From positions 1,116,001-1,180,000 of the forward strand of contig NZ_LR215979.1 of the NCBI RefSeq assembly GCF_900683735.1: 64,000 bases of DNA, written 5' to 3'. Under the pieces are notes generated by a model that saw only the letters and a list, made by a program, of their open reading frames with translations, did no database searches and was not told the origin of the DNA. Every line of letters begins with the position of its first letter. Within the stretch, counting starts at the first letter, position 1. This document shows positions 25,472 through 36,769 of this stretch, piece after piece. The position numbers and the translations under genes are program-made. Origin of the DNA: Fusobacterium ulcerans ATCC 49185. Lineage in GTDB: Bacteria; Fusobacteriota; Fusobacteriia; Fusobacteriales; Fusobacteriaceae.

Positions 25472-26053
25472 ATGAAAAAAACACTGGGGTTATTTTTATT
25501 ATTATCTTGTTTGGCAACAGCGCTTTATTCACAAGAAATAAGTGAAAAAGAGGGAAAAAAAGTTCTTGAACAGATAAGAAGAGAAATACAGGCAGAGGAA
25601 AAGGCAAAACAAAAAGCTATTGAAGATGCTGAAAAAGCAAAAGCAGAAGAGGAAAAAGCTAGAATAGCAGCAGAAAAAGCTGAAGAGAAAAAAGGAAAGA
25701 AAATATTAGAAGACATCAGAAGAGATATGAATGAATCTCTAGAAGAAAAAGTATTCAGAAGTGAAAATAATCCTGAAGCTAGAATAGCAGCAGCTGGAGC
25801 AGCTTTTGAAATAGGAAAAGAAAGAATGGCATTCTTAAAAATGGAAGAAGAAGAAATTATGAAACTTGAAGAAGCTTTGGGAATGGAACCTGATGAAAAC
25901 AGAGTATTTTTAAGTCAAAAATTTGATAAAGTATATGATCAGTTTAATTCAAATAATAATGAGATTGAACTACTCTTACTTGAAAATGAGAAGCTTAATG
26001 AATACTTGAGCAGATTAGATAGAATGGAACAGAAAGTAAGAGCAGGAAATTAA
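25472..26053 (+). CDS. FadA-family coiled-coil adhesin-like protein, module 1
   Basis: This 193-residue protein has a signal peptide (MKKTLGLFLLLSCLATALYSQ, cut near residue 20) and then almost entirely charged helix (EAEEKAKQKAIEDAEKAKAEEEKARIAAEKAEEKKGKK). The C-terminus ends RMEQKVRAGN, like the RAGN end of F. nucleatum FadA. FadA itself is ~129 residues; the extra length is an Ala/Glu/Lys-rich coiled-coil insert. FadA-family genes are commonly found beside fusobacterial autotransporters, and here the autotransporter starts 17 bases downstream. It should be secreted to the periplasm or surface. AGGAGG precedes the ATG. Confidence 0.75.
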   Translation: MKKTLGLFLLLSCLATALYSQEISEKEGKKVLEQIRREIQAEEKAKQKAIEDAEKAKAEEEKARIAAEKAEEKKGKKILEDIRRDMNESLEEKVFRSENNPEARIAAAGAAFEIGKERMAFLKMEEEEIMKLEEALGMEPDENRVFLSQKFDKVYDQFNSNNNEIELLLLENEKLNEYLSRLDRMEQKVRAGN

Positions 26054-26070
26054 ATAGGGGGAAAGATTTT

Positions 26071-29000
26071 ATGAGAAAGAACGACATTGAAAAATCTCTA
26101 AAGAGATTTTTGAAAAGAAAGGTCAGTTATTCTCTTTCGCTTTTGATAGCCTTCATGATAACAGGAGGAATATCTTTAGGTGCAGGAATAACAGCAGAGG
26201 AAATACAGGAAACTAAAAGCGATCTTTTAACTAGGATACAAACAGAACGAGAAGAAATAAAAAGAAAAATAGCAGAAAATGAAAGATTAATAAAAGAATA
26301 TAATTCAGATTTTGTGGAACTTGTAAGAAAAGGAGATTTTTATTCAAAACCTCTATTCAACAGTACACAGGTATTTCTTTCATATCAATATTTAGATAGT
26401 GGAAAAATGAAAGACAGAACAGATAAAGAGTTTGCAGAAACTATAGATGCAATCAATAAACACTATGGAACAAGAAGTGGAAGAAGTCTGTTTAGATCTT
26501 CTGGAAACATTGGAAAAGATAAAATAATGGCTGGAAATGGAGTAGCTGTTGATAATGAGGTATTTAGAGAAGAGATAAATCTGGGAGCTAATATAATACC
26601 AGTAGAACCAATTTTACCAGAGGTTAACCCAGAAGTTTCGATAAATATTTCAGAACCTACTGTTAATTTAGGAGCATTACCTGGAACGGTAAATATTTCT
26701 CCAATTACAATATCAACAGTAACACCTCCAACAGTAGTACCACCATCAGCACCAGTGGGAATATTATTAACAGTAACAACACCAGATGCTGTAGATAAAA
26801 TAGCAGTTTCAACTCCAGTGATAATACCAACAACAACACCAAGTGATAAAGAAATAACAGTAACTGCACCAACTGCACCTGGAGGATATGATCCAAGTTA
26901 TATTTCAGTACCAGAAGCACCAAGCAGTCCAGTAATATCATTACCTAGTATGCCTTCAATAAATTTTGTTTCTATGTCTAATGGTAATGGAGCATATGTA
27001 GAAGTAGATGCAGTACCAGGAGGAGCAGGAAGCAGTGCAAGAATACAGAATGGAATAATTTCAGCAGTATCTGTAATAGATGGAACTTTTATGGTAAAAA
27101 GAGAGATTCTTACTCCTTATGGAATAACAACTGCTGGGGGATCTTATGGAACTGCTACTACTACAGCTAATAACTCATTTAGATACAGTTATAGTAATTA
27201 TAAAGCCTATGCTTTTGCAAAAGTAGGGGCAATAGGAGTGGGAGCAAACTCAGCTGCTGGAAGTATAGTAAATGCTGGAACTGTTGGAGATAAATATGCT
27301 ATTTCCTATGCTAATGCTTATGCTGACAGTGCTTCTGTGCAGAGAATAGTAGGAGGACAAGCTCTTACTTTTAACAATGGAAAATTTAGAGTTGCCAGAG
27401 AAAGTGATTCTTCTACTGTATATCTGGGAGAATTTCTTCACATGGATATACATGCTTCAATAGCTCATGGAACTATAAGAACACATCTAGTTAATACTGT
27501 GGATAAAATAGCATCAGATGGAGCTGGAGCTACAGCAGCTACAGCAGCTGTTCTGCCAGCATGGGATGATGTAATAGCAAACTATACAACAAATACAGCA
27601 AGAGCAATAGCATGGGTAAACAGTAATGATATAGCTTTGGAAGGTGGAAATCTAAATCTGACAAATATGTATCATCATACAAGTGCTTTAACAAGTGGAA
27701 TAGTAATAAATACAGGAAAAATACAAATTAGACCATATAAAAGTGGAGGAACAATATATGATGGATATAACTCTGTTTTTGTAGTTTCCTCAGAACAGCA
27801 GGCTAATAAAGCTCAATATGTTATGTATAATAAGGGAGAAATAAATACTTCTACACAAAATACAGGAGTATTTACAATCAATAATGGTTGGTATAGAAGA
27901 GGTGGGGCAACAACTTATTGTAATTCTTCTGAAAATTTTGTAGTAAATAAAGGTGTCATTGAAATGACAGGAAAACATTCAATAGGTGTATATGGACAGT
28001 TTTTATCATGGAATGTTTCAGGAGCTAGCCGAGGTGTTCTGCAGATGGACTTTATGGATGGAACAGATAGAAAGCCTATACAGTTATATGGTGATGAAAG
28101 TATTGGATTGTATGTATTATCAGAATTTAATTCATCTAATATTACAGGAAACTTCCATGTAGACATTGGTGGAATAAATACTGGTAACAAAAGTATAAGT
28201 ATAGATGAAAATGACACTAATGGTGGAGAATCAATAACTGACTACTGGAGTGGAAATACTTCTACAAATACTGTAGATGGAAGTGTAGGTATTTTGTCAT
28301 ATAGAGATATAAATCTTACTTCACATGGAATAGTTATACATGATAAAACTAATGGGAATATAGGAGTAGCTCCACAAAAAAAAGCTGCTTATACATGGTC
28401 ATTTACTGGAGGAGGACAGACAAGCAACTGGGCTATAACAGCTGCAAATCCAAACTTGAATCTAGGATCTGGATATATAAAAATAAATGGTGGAACAAAT
28501 AATATTGGTATATTTGCAAGAGAAGGAAATGTTACAACAACAGGAAGTGTTGATCTTACTGATGGAACTGGAAACTTAGCCATCTATGCGAAAGATTATA
28601 CTGCTGGAGTAGGAAAAGTTACAACAACAGGAAATGTAGCAAATACAGTTATACTTTTTGCTGACAATGGAACAATAAATGTAACTAATAATGTAAAATT
28701 ATTAGGACTAAAAGTAACAGGAGCAACAACAGGAAATCAAAATAATATCTTAGCAGCATATGCATCTAATACTGGAACGATAAGCATGAATAATTCTGGA
28801 ATTATTGGAAGTTTAACATCTCCTGATATTGAAGTGACAGGAATGGAACTAGGGGATGCTTCTGGTCAATACAGAGGTCTTGCATTAATGGCTGACAATG
28901 GAGTTATCAATGGAAAAAATAATTATATAAAAGTAGTAAATGGAGCAGCAGGAGTAGCTTCAATAAACTCTGGAAATATAGATATTTCAGGATCAACTAT

Positions 29001-32000
29001 TTATGTAAATAATGGTTATGCAGTATATTCAGATGGTACAGGTACTGTTAATTTAACAAATGGAAAGCTTGTATTAGATGGAAATTCTGTTGCTTTTGAC
29101 TTGGATTTTAATTTAGCAAATCCTTTAACATTAACTGGATCAGAAATACATATAGTTTCTGATGATGTTACTGCTGTAAATTTAAAAAATGTATCAACAG
29201 CATTGTCAGTTAATAATTTAAAAAGCAGTATAATTACTGCTCTAGGTGGAGCTATCAATATAACTGATGATGGAATACATGATAAGTACAAGATAGCTGC
29301 AGTTGATGGTGGAACTTTGAATATTGATACTAATATAGACAAAGCTGATCCTGATCCAGACTCAAATGGATACTTTTATTATAAAAGATTTTTAGGACAA
29401 AGACTTAAATTAAATGTGACTGGAGGAATAGAAGTAAATGCAGCAATTAACAGTGCTGAAGCAACTGCATATTTCAAAGGGCAGGTAGTAGGACTTGAAA
29501 TGAATTCCAGTTCATCAGCTTCTGGTGTCAGCGACACACAGATTAATCTAGCAACTGGTTCTAAAGTAATAGCAGACAGAACAGACAGTGGTGCTGGAGC
29601 TATCGGTTTATATATGAACTTTGGAGAAATTAAGCTTGATGCAGGTTCTAAAGTAGAAGTAGAAAAAGGAAGTAATGTTGTAAATAATGAGGCGGTAGGA
29701 GTATATGCTGTTAATGGAAGTAAAGTTGATAATGCTGGAACTATTGAAGTAGGAGGAAATAGATCTATTGGTATTTTAGGAATGGCATATAGAGAAGCTC
29801 CAATAGGAACTGTGATAGTAAATGAATTTGGAGCCAGTCTTACTGATCAGGGAAAAGTTAATATTATTAATGACAAAAATATAACACTTGATGGAATTGG
29901 AACAATAGGTATTTATGCACATAATAATAAGGCTTCTGGATTAAATACTGATGCTGTTGTAACAAATACAGTTAATGGAGTAATAACAGTTGGTTCTTCA
30001 GATAGCTCAAATGCTGCTGTAGGTATTTATGGAAAAAAAGCTACTATTTCAAATCTTGGAAAAATATCTGTAGGAGATGGGGGAGTAGCAATTTATGCAA
30101 CAGAAGGAAGTAGAATAACAGACCTCGGAATTCTTGATTTAGGAGCAGATGGAGTAGGAGTTATGGCTGATGGTACTTCAGATATAAGTGCAACATCTGT
30201 TACTCTTACATCAAATAATGCTGGAATTCTTGGAAAAACTGGTATTTTCTATAAAGGAGATTTGGGAACAGAAAGCAAAACTATAGGTGTAGCTGTAAAT
30301 GCTTCAGCTCTTGATAAAGGAACAGCTATATATGTAGAAAATATGAATATTACTTCTTCTGGAATTTTAAATATAGGTAAAGAAGGAGTAGGTATTTTTG
30401 TAAAAGGAAATTCGACTCAAACAGGAACAAATACAGGAACTATTGATCTTACATCTGGAAAAACAGGTGCAGTAGGTATGTATACTAAAACTGCTAATAT
30501 TATTAATGATATAGCTGGAATTATTGAAGTAAGAGATTCTTCTCAAATAGGTATGTATGCAGAGGGAACTAATAACAAAGCTACAAATATAGGAGCAATT
30601 AAACTAAATGTAGATGGCTCTACAGGTATCTATGTAAAATCTGGTGCAATAGCTGAACTTAATACTGGAAATAACATAACATTTGCTGGTAAGTCAAGTG
30701 TTGGAGTTTTTGCAGAAAATGCAGCAGTAAATCTTAAAAGTAATTTGACTTTTTTAAATAATAATGAAAATAAAAATATTTATGTTTATGGGAAAGATGC
30801 AACAGTTGGAATAGATGCAGGTAAAACTGTAACAATAGATGGAATGGGAACTCCAACAACAGCAGGAAATAAAACTGTAGGAATTTATCTTGAAAATGCT
30901 GGTACTGGAAGTACATTTAATGGAGCAACAGGACAAGTTGTTGTTACAAATGAAGCAGTGGGTATTTATTCTAAAGGAAATAATACTTTAAATGTAAATG
31001 TAACAGCTGATGGAGTAAAAACAACAGGAGTATTTATTGAGGATGGATCAAGTATAACAGGAACTGTAACTGCCAGAGGTGCATCAGGAGCAGGTGCAGT
31101 AGGAGTATATGGAAGTAAAGGAGCTGTAACAATAGGTGCTGTAGGACTAACTCTTAAGACAGATACAGATAAAGGAACAGGAATGTATCTTGCTGATGGC
31201 GCTTATGCATCTGGAGGAAAAATCACTATAAATAATACAGCTGCAGTTGATAACATAGGAGTATACTATAGTAAGGGAACAGCTTCAGGAACTGTGACAA
31301 ATGGCTCTGAAATTGAGCTTACAGGAAATAAAAGTATAGGAATATATGCAGCAGATGGAATAAATCTTGTAAATACTAAAAATATAAATTCAACTACTTC
31401 AAATAATATAGCTTCATATGTGGGAGGTAATTCAACACTTACTTCAAATGGAAATATAACTATGACTGGGACAGATAACATAGGGATATATACTGGAAAA
31501 GGAACTGGAGTAAATGCTGGAACTATTAACTTAACTGGAGCAGCAGGAACATCCTCAGCAGGAATGGCAGCTAAAACAGATGTTGCTGGAGACATAGCTA
31601 CTGTGGAAAATAAAAATATAATCATTGTAGGAAATAATCTTGGAATGTATGTAGCAGGTGCTGGAACAAGTTCAGGAAAGAATACAGGAACAATAACAGC
31701 AACAACAGGAACAGGAGTATATGTAGATGGTGGAGGAAACAGCTTTGATGGAACTGGAGGAAGTATCACATCAAATGCAGTAGGAATCTATTTAAAAGAT
31801 ACAGATGCTAATAAAATAACTGCTGGAACTTTGAATATAGGTTCAGGAGGAGTAGGAGTATTTGGAGAGAATGCTAAGATAGATTTTGCAGTAAATGTAG
31901 CAGGAACAGGAGCAGTAGGAGTTGCAGCTAAAAATGGTTCAGTAATATCAGGAAATGTAACAACTGGACAGGATTCAGTAGGTGCATATCTTCTTGATAG

Positions 32001-35000
32001 CACAGTAACATTTAATGGTGCAAATATAACAACAGGAACAAATAATTCAGGAACATCAGTAGGAGTTCTATTTGATGCAGGTATAACTGGTACATACACT
32101 ATGAACAATGTAAGTGTAAATGCTAAAAATGGAGTGGGAATATATCTAGGTGGAGTTGGAATGACTCTTAACCATAATGGAACTGTAACTACTGAAGGCG
32201 GAATAGGAATATATGTAAAAAATGGAACTACTTTGACAACAGGAACTTCAACATTAAATATAAGTAATGGTGGAACTGGAATATATGTAGAGCAGGGAAC
32301 AGCAAACTTAGGTTTAAGTGGAAACTTAGCATTTAATTTTGGAACTGGTGGCGGAATAGGAATATACAATAATGGTGGAACTTTAAATATTGGAAGTAAT
32401 ATTACACTTAGTGGATCTGGATCACTTGCAGCAACAACTGATGGAAGCTTTATTTCATCAGGAAATATCACAGTAGGTGAAGGTGGAACTGGTCTTCTTG
32501 GGCAATACAGCAGTTCTTCTATAGCAGTACAGAGTATAACAAATAGTGGAATAATTACAGCAAGCAGTGGTGGAATAGGGTTAGCTGCAGTTAAAGCAGG
32601 AGCAGGAGTGCCAGGAGCTGCTATAACAGTAAATAACTTTAACACTATCACTATTTCTGGAAAATCATCTGGAACATCAGAACCATCAATAGGAATATAT
32701 ACTGATATAGCAGATGTAGTAAATACTGGAAACATCAATGTAGGAACAGATGGAATAGGGATATATTCTATTCATAATGGAGTTCTTACATCAGTCCAAA
32801 ATGATAATATGAAAATGACAGGAACAGATGGAATAGGAGTATACCTTAAAGGTGCAACAAGTGGGCTTCTATCAAACAGTATAACTTCTACTGGTGGAAC
32901 AGGAAATACAGGGGTAATTCTTGAAGATATAGGAACTATTGCAATAAATGCTGGAACAATTACACTTGGTGAAGCAGGAGTAGGAGTAGTTGCAACTGGA
33001 ACAACAACTTCAACAATTACAGGATCAATTTCAGTAGGGGATTCTAATGCAATTAAAAGTGCTATAGGGATAGTAGCTGATAATGGAGCAAATATAACTC
33101 TTGCTGGAGCAACAACAATAACAGCAGGAAATGGTGGAATAGGAGTATATGCCGAAGGAGCTGGAACAACAATAACAGTTCCTAATGCAGCAAATATAAA
33201 TGTTGGAGCCAATGGTGTATATATGTATTCCAATGGAGCTAATTTAAGTTTTGCAGGAAATATCACAGCAAATAATAAGATAGGATTAGTAGCAGATGGT
33301 GGAACTGTAACTAGTACTGGAGCAACAATAAATGTTCAGAATGGTGGATTAGGAGTATTTGTTAAAAATGCAGCTCCTGTATTTACAGGAACACCAATAA
33401 ATGTTCAGGCAGGAAATTCATCACAATACTCAATAGGAGCTTATTATGATGAAGTATCTTCTATCGGAACTGCCCCAGTAATTACACAAACAGGAAGCTA
33501 TACAATAGGAATGGTATTGAATGATTCAACAGGAACAACAGCTGGAGGAATTTCTATTGGAGGATCAGGTTCAATTAATCAAATAGGAGCTATGGCAAAG
33601 AAAGGCTCTAATCTTACAATAAATGGAAATGTTTTAGTTGATGGAAATGAAAATATTGGTGTATATGGAGAAGATAGTTTAATTAGAACAATAGGAAGTA
33701 TAACTGTTTTAGATTCTTCAACATGTGTAAATAAATCAACATCATCAATAGGAGTTTCAATAAATGGAGGTTCATACATAGGAAATGGAAATCTTTCAGT
33801 AGGAAACTATAGTATAGGAGTCTTTGGAAAAGATATGACAGTGGGAAGTGTAATAACTCAAGGAACTGGAATAGAGATAATGACTGTTGGAAATAATGGT
33901 CTTGGAATCTATGGAGAAGGAACTGGTGGGACTATAACTGCTGATATGTCAAACATTACAGTAGGAACTGACAATGCAATAGGGGTATATGCAAAAGGAA
34001 TGAACTCAGTAGTAACAGGAAACATGGGTATTGGTGCAAATACAAGTATAGGTATTGCAAGTGAAGGTAATGGAAATGTAGCATATACAGGAACTATGAC
34101 AATAGCAAATAAAGCTTCTACAGCATCAGTAGGAATCTATAAAACAGATGGAACAGGAATAATTTCAACATCAGCAGGTAGCTGGTCAGTAGGAGAAAAT
34201 GGATATGGAATCTACTTAAAACAGACAAAAGGACATTCAGCAACAATTACTAATAATGCTGATATGAATTTACAGATGGCAGCAGTAGGTATATTCTCAT
34301 CTGGAGAAAACATAGTAAGTAATTCTGGAAATATAATAGTTGGATCTACAAATGTAAATGGAGATCATGCTAATTTGGAAAAACATGAAAATTCTATAGG
34401 AATATATCTAAATGGTGGAAGTACAGGAATAAATACTTCATCAGGAGTTATAACTATAAATCATGATCATTCAGTTGGAGTATATGTAGCAGGTTCAACA
34501 ACATCATTTACAAATGAAGGAACTATCAATGTAGATAATGGTGGAATAGGGATACTGGTTCAAGATAAAGGAACTGCTGAAAATAAAGGAACTATTAATC
34601 TAGGAAACACTTTAGCAGCTTGTAAAAGCCCAACTGTAGGAATGGCAGCATATGGTGGTGCAAAAATAATCAACTCTCTTTCTGGAGTAATCAATGTAAA
34701 TGAAGGAACAGGAATGTATGTAAATACAGGAGCTGAACTTATTAACAAAGGGACAATTAATGTACTCAATGGTATAGGAATAGAGGGGAATGGAAAAGTT
34801 ACAAACAGTGGGCTTATAACAGTTACTGGAACTGGAACAGATAGAAGTACTTCTGGAGTAGGGGCAGCAAATGTTGGAGCAATAGAAATAGATTCAGCAG
34901 GAAATATAAAGATAAATGATAAATATGTATCTGTTGGAGGTACTTTAACTACTGATGGAATTCTGATAATAGATGGTGCTTATGTAGATGTTACAACAGG

Positions 35001-36351
35001 AATACCATTATTCAGTGCTTCAAGTGTAAGTGGAGAAGTTAATATTATGTCAAACTTTGCTACAACAGGAAATGGAATAACATATTTGATGAAAAACTTT
35101 GTAAATACAGCAGCTGGGACAGTCACTGGAAACAAGCTTGTTCCTGTAACATCACCTCTATTTGTAGCCAAAGTGACAAGCAATGGAGACCTTGCTATTG
35201 CCAAAAGGCCATATGCAGATATAGTAATTGGAGAACAATTTGATGCTCTGCATAAAGGTTTAGATAATATTCTTGAAAATAGTGGTGGAAATGGAAGAGA
35301 TGCTGAAATTCTAAAGAAATTAAATGCTTACTTAAATGACTTCTCTGGTGAGGACTTTGAAAGAGAAGCTTCAAGAACTCTTGCTGAAACAAGAGGGGAT
35401 ATTTATGCAACTATTCAAAGCAGAATGCAGGATATCAATCAGGCCTTTGATAACTCTTTCTATGAACTTGAATCTTCATATAATCTGACTAAAGACAGCA
35501 GTAAATACAGTGTGATCTATACTGATGGAAAATATAGAGATTCTACATTAGGAATAGATGAATATGATTACAAGGTAATGGGACTTCTATATATGAAAGA
35601 AAAAGAAGGAGCAGAGTATGGAAGCAAATATGGATATACAATAGGATTTGCAGGATCGAAGTTTGACTTTGATGATGGTGGATCAAAAGAGGATGTGTAC
35701 TCATTAAGAGTAGGAGCACACAGAGTTAAAAATCTAAGTGAGGAACATAAAGTATCATGGCTGTCAAGAATAGAGCTTGGATACAATAGACATATTGCCA
35801 AGAGAAAGCTTGAGTTGGATACGACTTATGAGAATAAAGGAGAATACAATACTTACTCTGTAGCACTGGATAACAGGCTTACAAAAGTTATCTATACAGA
35901 CTTGTCTAGACAGTTGGATGTATATGCTGATTTAGATTTGGAATATGGAAAAGTAGATGACTTTAAAGAAAGCGCAGGAAGCAAAGGCGGACTTGAAGTA
36001 CAGATTAAAGATAATGACTACTTAAGCGCACAGACTGGAGCAGGAGTGAAGGCATCCCAAAGAATCTATGCAGGAAATGACATCTCAGTAAAAGTAACAG
36101 CAGATGTGAAATATGCATATGAATTTGGAGATAACTATGATGGAAACAAAGCAAGACTTAAAAATGGAGAAGAGGGATATTACAGTCTGATAACTCCAGA
36201 AGAAAGAGAAGGAAAACTGACAGGAAAAGTTGGACTTACAATAGAAAAGGCTAACCACATGGGAGTAACATTTGAAGTGGAGGCAGCAGATGAAAATCAT
36301 AAAAAAGATTCATCAATCAAATATGGAGTAAGATTCAATTACAAATTCTAA
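26071..36351 (+). CDS. Giant type Va autotransporter, module 1, 3426 residues
   Basis: Domains in order: an extended signal region (residues 1-40, MRKNDIEKSLKRFLKRK then a hydrophobic YSLSLLIAFMITGG); a coiled coil with FYSKPLFNS (41-98), part of the fusobacterial autotransporter-associated N-terminal domain; a Pro/Thr-rich stalk (about 180-300); a very long beta-helix built of GIGIY-like turns; and a C-terminal barrel (about 3135-3426, SKYSVIYTDG to VRFNYKF). The size and layout recall the RadD/Fap2 group of fusobacterial adhesins, so adhesion or co-aggregation is likely; the ligand is unknown. A 1.2-kb stretch (30781-31985) is nearly identical to module 3. AGGGGGAAAG precedes the ATG. Confidence 0.92.
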   Translation: MRKNDIEKSLKRFLKRKVSYSLSLLIAFMITGGISLGAGITAEEIQETKSDLLTRIQTEREEIKRKIAENERLIKEYNSDFVELVRKGDFYSKPLFNSTQVFLSYQYLDSGKMKDRTDKEFAETIDAINKHYGTRSGRSLFRSSGNIGKDKIMAGNGVAVDNEVFREEINLGANIIPVEPILPEVNPEVSINISEPTVNLGALPGTVNISPITISTVTPPTVVPPSAPVGILLTVTTPDAVDKIAVSTPVIIPTTTPSDKEITVTAPTAPGGYDPSYISVPEAPSSPVISLPSMPSINFVSMSNGNGAYVEVDAVPGGAGSSARIQNGIISAVSVIDGTFMVKREILTPYGITTAGGSYGTATTTANNSFRYSYSNYKAYAFAKVGAIGVGANSAAGSIVNAGTVGDKYAISYANAYADSASVQRIVGGQALTFNNGKFRVARESDSSTVYLGEFLHMDIHASIAHGTIRTHLVNTVDKIASDGAGATAATAAVLPAWDDVIANYTTNTARAIAWVNSNDIALEGGNLNLTNMYHHTSALTSGIVINTGKIQIRPYKSGGTIYDGYNSVFVVSSEQQANKAQYVMYNKGEINTSTQNTGVFTINNGWYRRGGATTYCNSSENFVVNKGVIEMTGKHSIGVYGQFLSWNVSGASRGVLQMDFMDGTDRKPIQLYGDESIGLYVLSEFNSSNITGNFHVDIGGINTGNKSISIDENDTNGGESITDYWSGNTSTNTVDGSVGILSYRDINLTSHGIVIHDKTNGNIGVAPQKKAAYTWSFTGGGQTSNWAITAANPNLNLGSGYIKINGGTNNIGIFAREGNVTTTGSVDLTDGTGNLAIYAKDYTAGVGKVTTTGNVANTVILFADNGTINVTNNVKLLGLKVTGATTGNQNNILAAYASNTGTISMNNSGIIGSLTSPDIEVTGMELGDASGQYRGLALMADNGVINGKNNYIKVVNGAAGVASINSGNIDISGSTIYVNNGYAVYSDGTGTVNLTNGKLVLDGNSVAFDLDFNLANPLTLTGSEIHIVSDDVTAVNLKNVSTALSVNNLKSSIITALGGAINITDDGIHDKYKIAAVDGGTLNIDTNIDKADPDPDSNGYFYYKRFLGQRLKLNVTGGIEVNAAINSAEATAYFKGQVVGLEMNSSSSASGVSDTQINLATGSKVIADRTDSGAGAIGLYMNFGEIKLDAGSKVEVEKGSNVVNNEAVGVYAVNGSKVDNAGTIEVGGNRSIGILGMAYREAPIGTVIVNEFGASLTDQGKVNIINDKNITLDGIGTIGIYAHNNKASGLNTDAVVTNTVNGVITVGSSDSSNAAVGIYGKKATISNLGKISVGDGGVAIYATEGSRITDLGILDLGADGVGVMADGTSDISATSVTLTSNNAGILGKTGIFYKGDLGTESKTIGVAVNASALDKGTAIYVENMNITSSGILNIGKEGVGIFVKGNSTQTGTNTGTIDLTSGKTGAVGMYTKTANIINDIAGIIEVRDSSQIGMYAEGTNNKATNIGAIKLNVDGSTGIYVKSGAIAELNTGNNITFAGKSSVGVFAENAAVNLKSNLTFLNNNENKNIYVYGKDATVGIDAGKTVTIDGMGTPTTAGNKTVGIYLENAGTGSTFNGATGQVVVTNEAVGIYSKGNNTLNVNVTADGVKTTGVFIEDGSSITGTVTARGASGAGAVGVYGSKGAVTIGAVGLTLKTDTDKGTGMYLADGAYASGGKITINNTAAVDNIGVYYSKGTASGTVTNGSEIELTGNKSIGIYAADGINLVNTKNINSTTSNNIASYVGGNSTLTSNGNITMTGTDNIGIYTGKGTGVNAGTINLTGAAGTSSAGMAAKTDVAGDIATVENKNIIIVGNNLGMYVAGAGTSSGKNTGTITATTGTGVYVDGGGNSFDGTGGSITSNAVGIYLKDTDANKITAGTLNIGSGGVGVFGENAKIDFAVNVAGTGAVGVAAKNGSVISGNVTTGQDSVGAYLLDSTVTFNGANITTGTNNSGTSVGVLFDAGITGTYTMNNVSVNAKNGVGIYLGGVGMTLNHNGTVTTEGGIGIYVKNGTTLTTGTSTLNISNGGTGIYVEQGTANLGLSGNLAFNFGTGGGIGIYNNGGTLNIGSNITLSGSGSLAATTDGSFISSGNITVGEGGTGLLGQYSSSSIAVQSITNSGIITASSGGIGLAAVKAGAGVPGAAITVNNFNTITISGKSSGTSEPSIGIYTDIADVVNTGNINVGTDGIGIYSIHNGVLTSVQNDNMKMTGTDGIGVYLKGATSGLLSNSITSTGGTGNTGVILEDIGTIAINAGTITLGEAGVGVVATGTTTSTITGSISVGDSNAIKSAIGIVADNGANITLAGATTITAGNGGIGVYAEGAGTTITVPNAANINVGANGVYMYSNGANLSFAGNITANNKIGLVADGGTVTSTGATINVQNGGLGVFVKNAAPVFTGTPINVQAGNSSQYSIGAYYDEVSSIGTAPVITQTGSYTIGMVLNDSTGTTAGGISIGGSGSINQIGAMAKKGSNLTINGNVLVDGNENIGVYGEDSLIRTIGSITVLDSSTCVNKSTSSIGVSINGGSYIGNGNLSVGNYSIGVFGKDMTVGSVITQGTGIEIMTVGNNGLGIYGEGTGGTITADMSNITVGTDNAIGVYAKGMNSVVTGNMGIGANTSIGIASEGNGNVAYTGTMTIANKASTASVGIYKTDGTGIISTSAGSWSVGENGYGIYLKQTKGHSATITNNADMNLQMAAVGIFSSGENIVSNSGNIIVGSTNVNGDHANLEKHENSIGIYLNGGSTGINTSSGVITINHDHSVGVYVAGSTTSFTNEGTINVDNGGIGILVQDKGTAENKGTINLGNTLAACKSPTVGMAAYGGAKIINSLSGVINVNEGTGMYVNTGAELINKGTINVLNGIGIEGNGKVTNSGLITVTGTGTDRSTSGVGAANVGAIEIDSAGNIKINDKYVSVGGTLTTDGILIIDGAYVDVTTGIPLFSASSVSGEVNIMSNFATTGNGITYLMKNFVNTAAGTVTGNKLVPVTSPLFVAKVTSNGDLAIAKRPYADIVIGEQFDALHKGLDNILENSGGNGRDAEILKKLNAYLNDFSGEDFEREASRTLAETRGDIYATIQSRMQDINQAFDNSFYELESSYNLTKDSSKYSVIYTDGKYRDSTLGIDEYDYKVMGLLYMKEKEGAEYGSKYGYTIGFAGSKFDFDDGGSKEDVYSLRVGAHRVKNLSEEHKVSWLSRIELGYNRHIAKRKLELDTTYENKGEYNTYSVALDNRLTKVIYTDLSRQLDVYADLDLEYGKVDDFKESAGSKGGLEVQIKDNDYLSAQTGAGVKASQRIYAGNDISVKVTADVKYAYEFGDNYDGNKARLKNGEEGYYSLITPEEREGKLTGKVGLTIEKANHMGVTFEVEAADENHKKDSSIKYGVRFNYKF
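30781..31985 (+). repeat. Passenger block shared almost identically with module 3
   Basis: It aligns with 52855-54065 with one 6-base indel. Whole 60-base lines are identical (31681-31800 equals 53761-53880). Passenger sequence on either side is related but much more diverged. Confidence 0.85.
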
Positions 36352-36372
36352 TTAAACTAATTATTAAAATAT

Positions 36373-36400
36373 TAGGCTGCTCTTATTCAGGGGCAGTCTA
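36373..36400 (+). other. Hairpin after module 1 autotransporter
   Basis: TAGGCTGCTC and GGGCAGTCTA form a 10-bp stem without a proper T tail. It recurs after module 2 (47017-47047) but not module 3. It may protect the mRNA 3' end. Confidence 0.5.
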
Positions 36401-36454
36401 TTATTATTTTAAGAAGTTTATTGAAAAAATAATTAGGAATAAAAAATCTAATGT

Positions 36455-36492
36455 AAAAAGTGTAAATGAGTTGAATTTCTTTACACTTTTTT
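36455..36492 (+). terminator. Terminator of module 1
   Basis: AAAAAGTGTAAA and TTTACACTTTTT form a perfect 12-bp stem with a T tail. Confidence 0.85.
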
Positions 36493-36740
36493 ATTTCAAT
36501 GACCTCTTCTTAAAATTTATATCAAGTTTCTATAATTACTTTATTTAATTTTATTCTTTTTTTAATTTTTTATTTTAGCAAAAAATTATTTTATTTTTAA
36601 ATAAAATATGGCAAGAATAATTAAAATAAAAAAGTTATTAGATTTCTTTAATTATAAAAAATTTCATTTATTATAAAAAATAGTTGTATATCTTTTTTAA
36701 TTTAATGTTAACAATTAAAAGGTGTATAACTATTTTTTTA

Positions 36741-36769
36741 TTGTGTGTAAAAAGTAAGTGTGTTATAAT
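36741..36769 (+). promoter_or_regulatory. Promoter of module 2
   Basis: TTGTGT, 17 bases, TATAAT, preceded by the same dyad as module 1 (36678-36735) and followed by the conserved leader segment (36826-36883). Confidence 0.72.

Noticed and set aside
31788-32738. Long antisense open frames in the autotransporter genes (also 50475-51407 and others)
   Set aside because: They mirror the repetitive GGA/ACA/GTA codon use of the passenger, lack ribosome sites and give Pro/Val-rich nonsense proteins.
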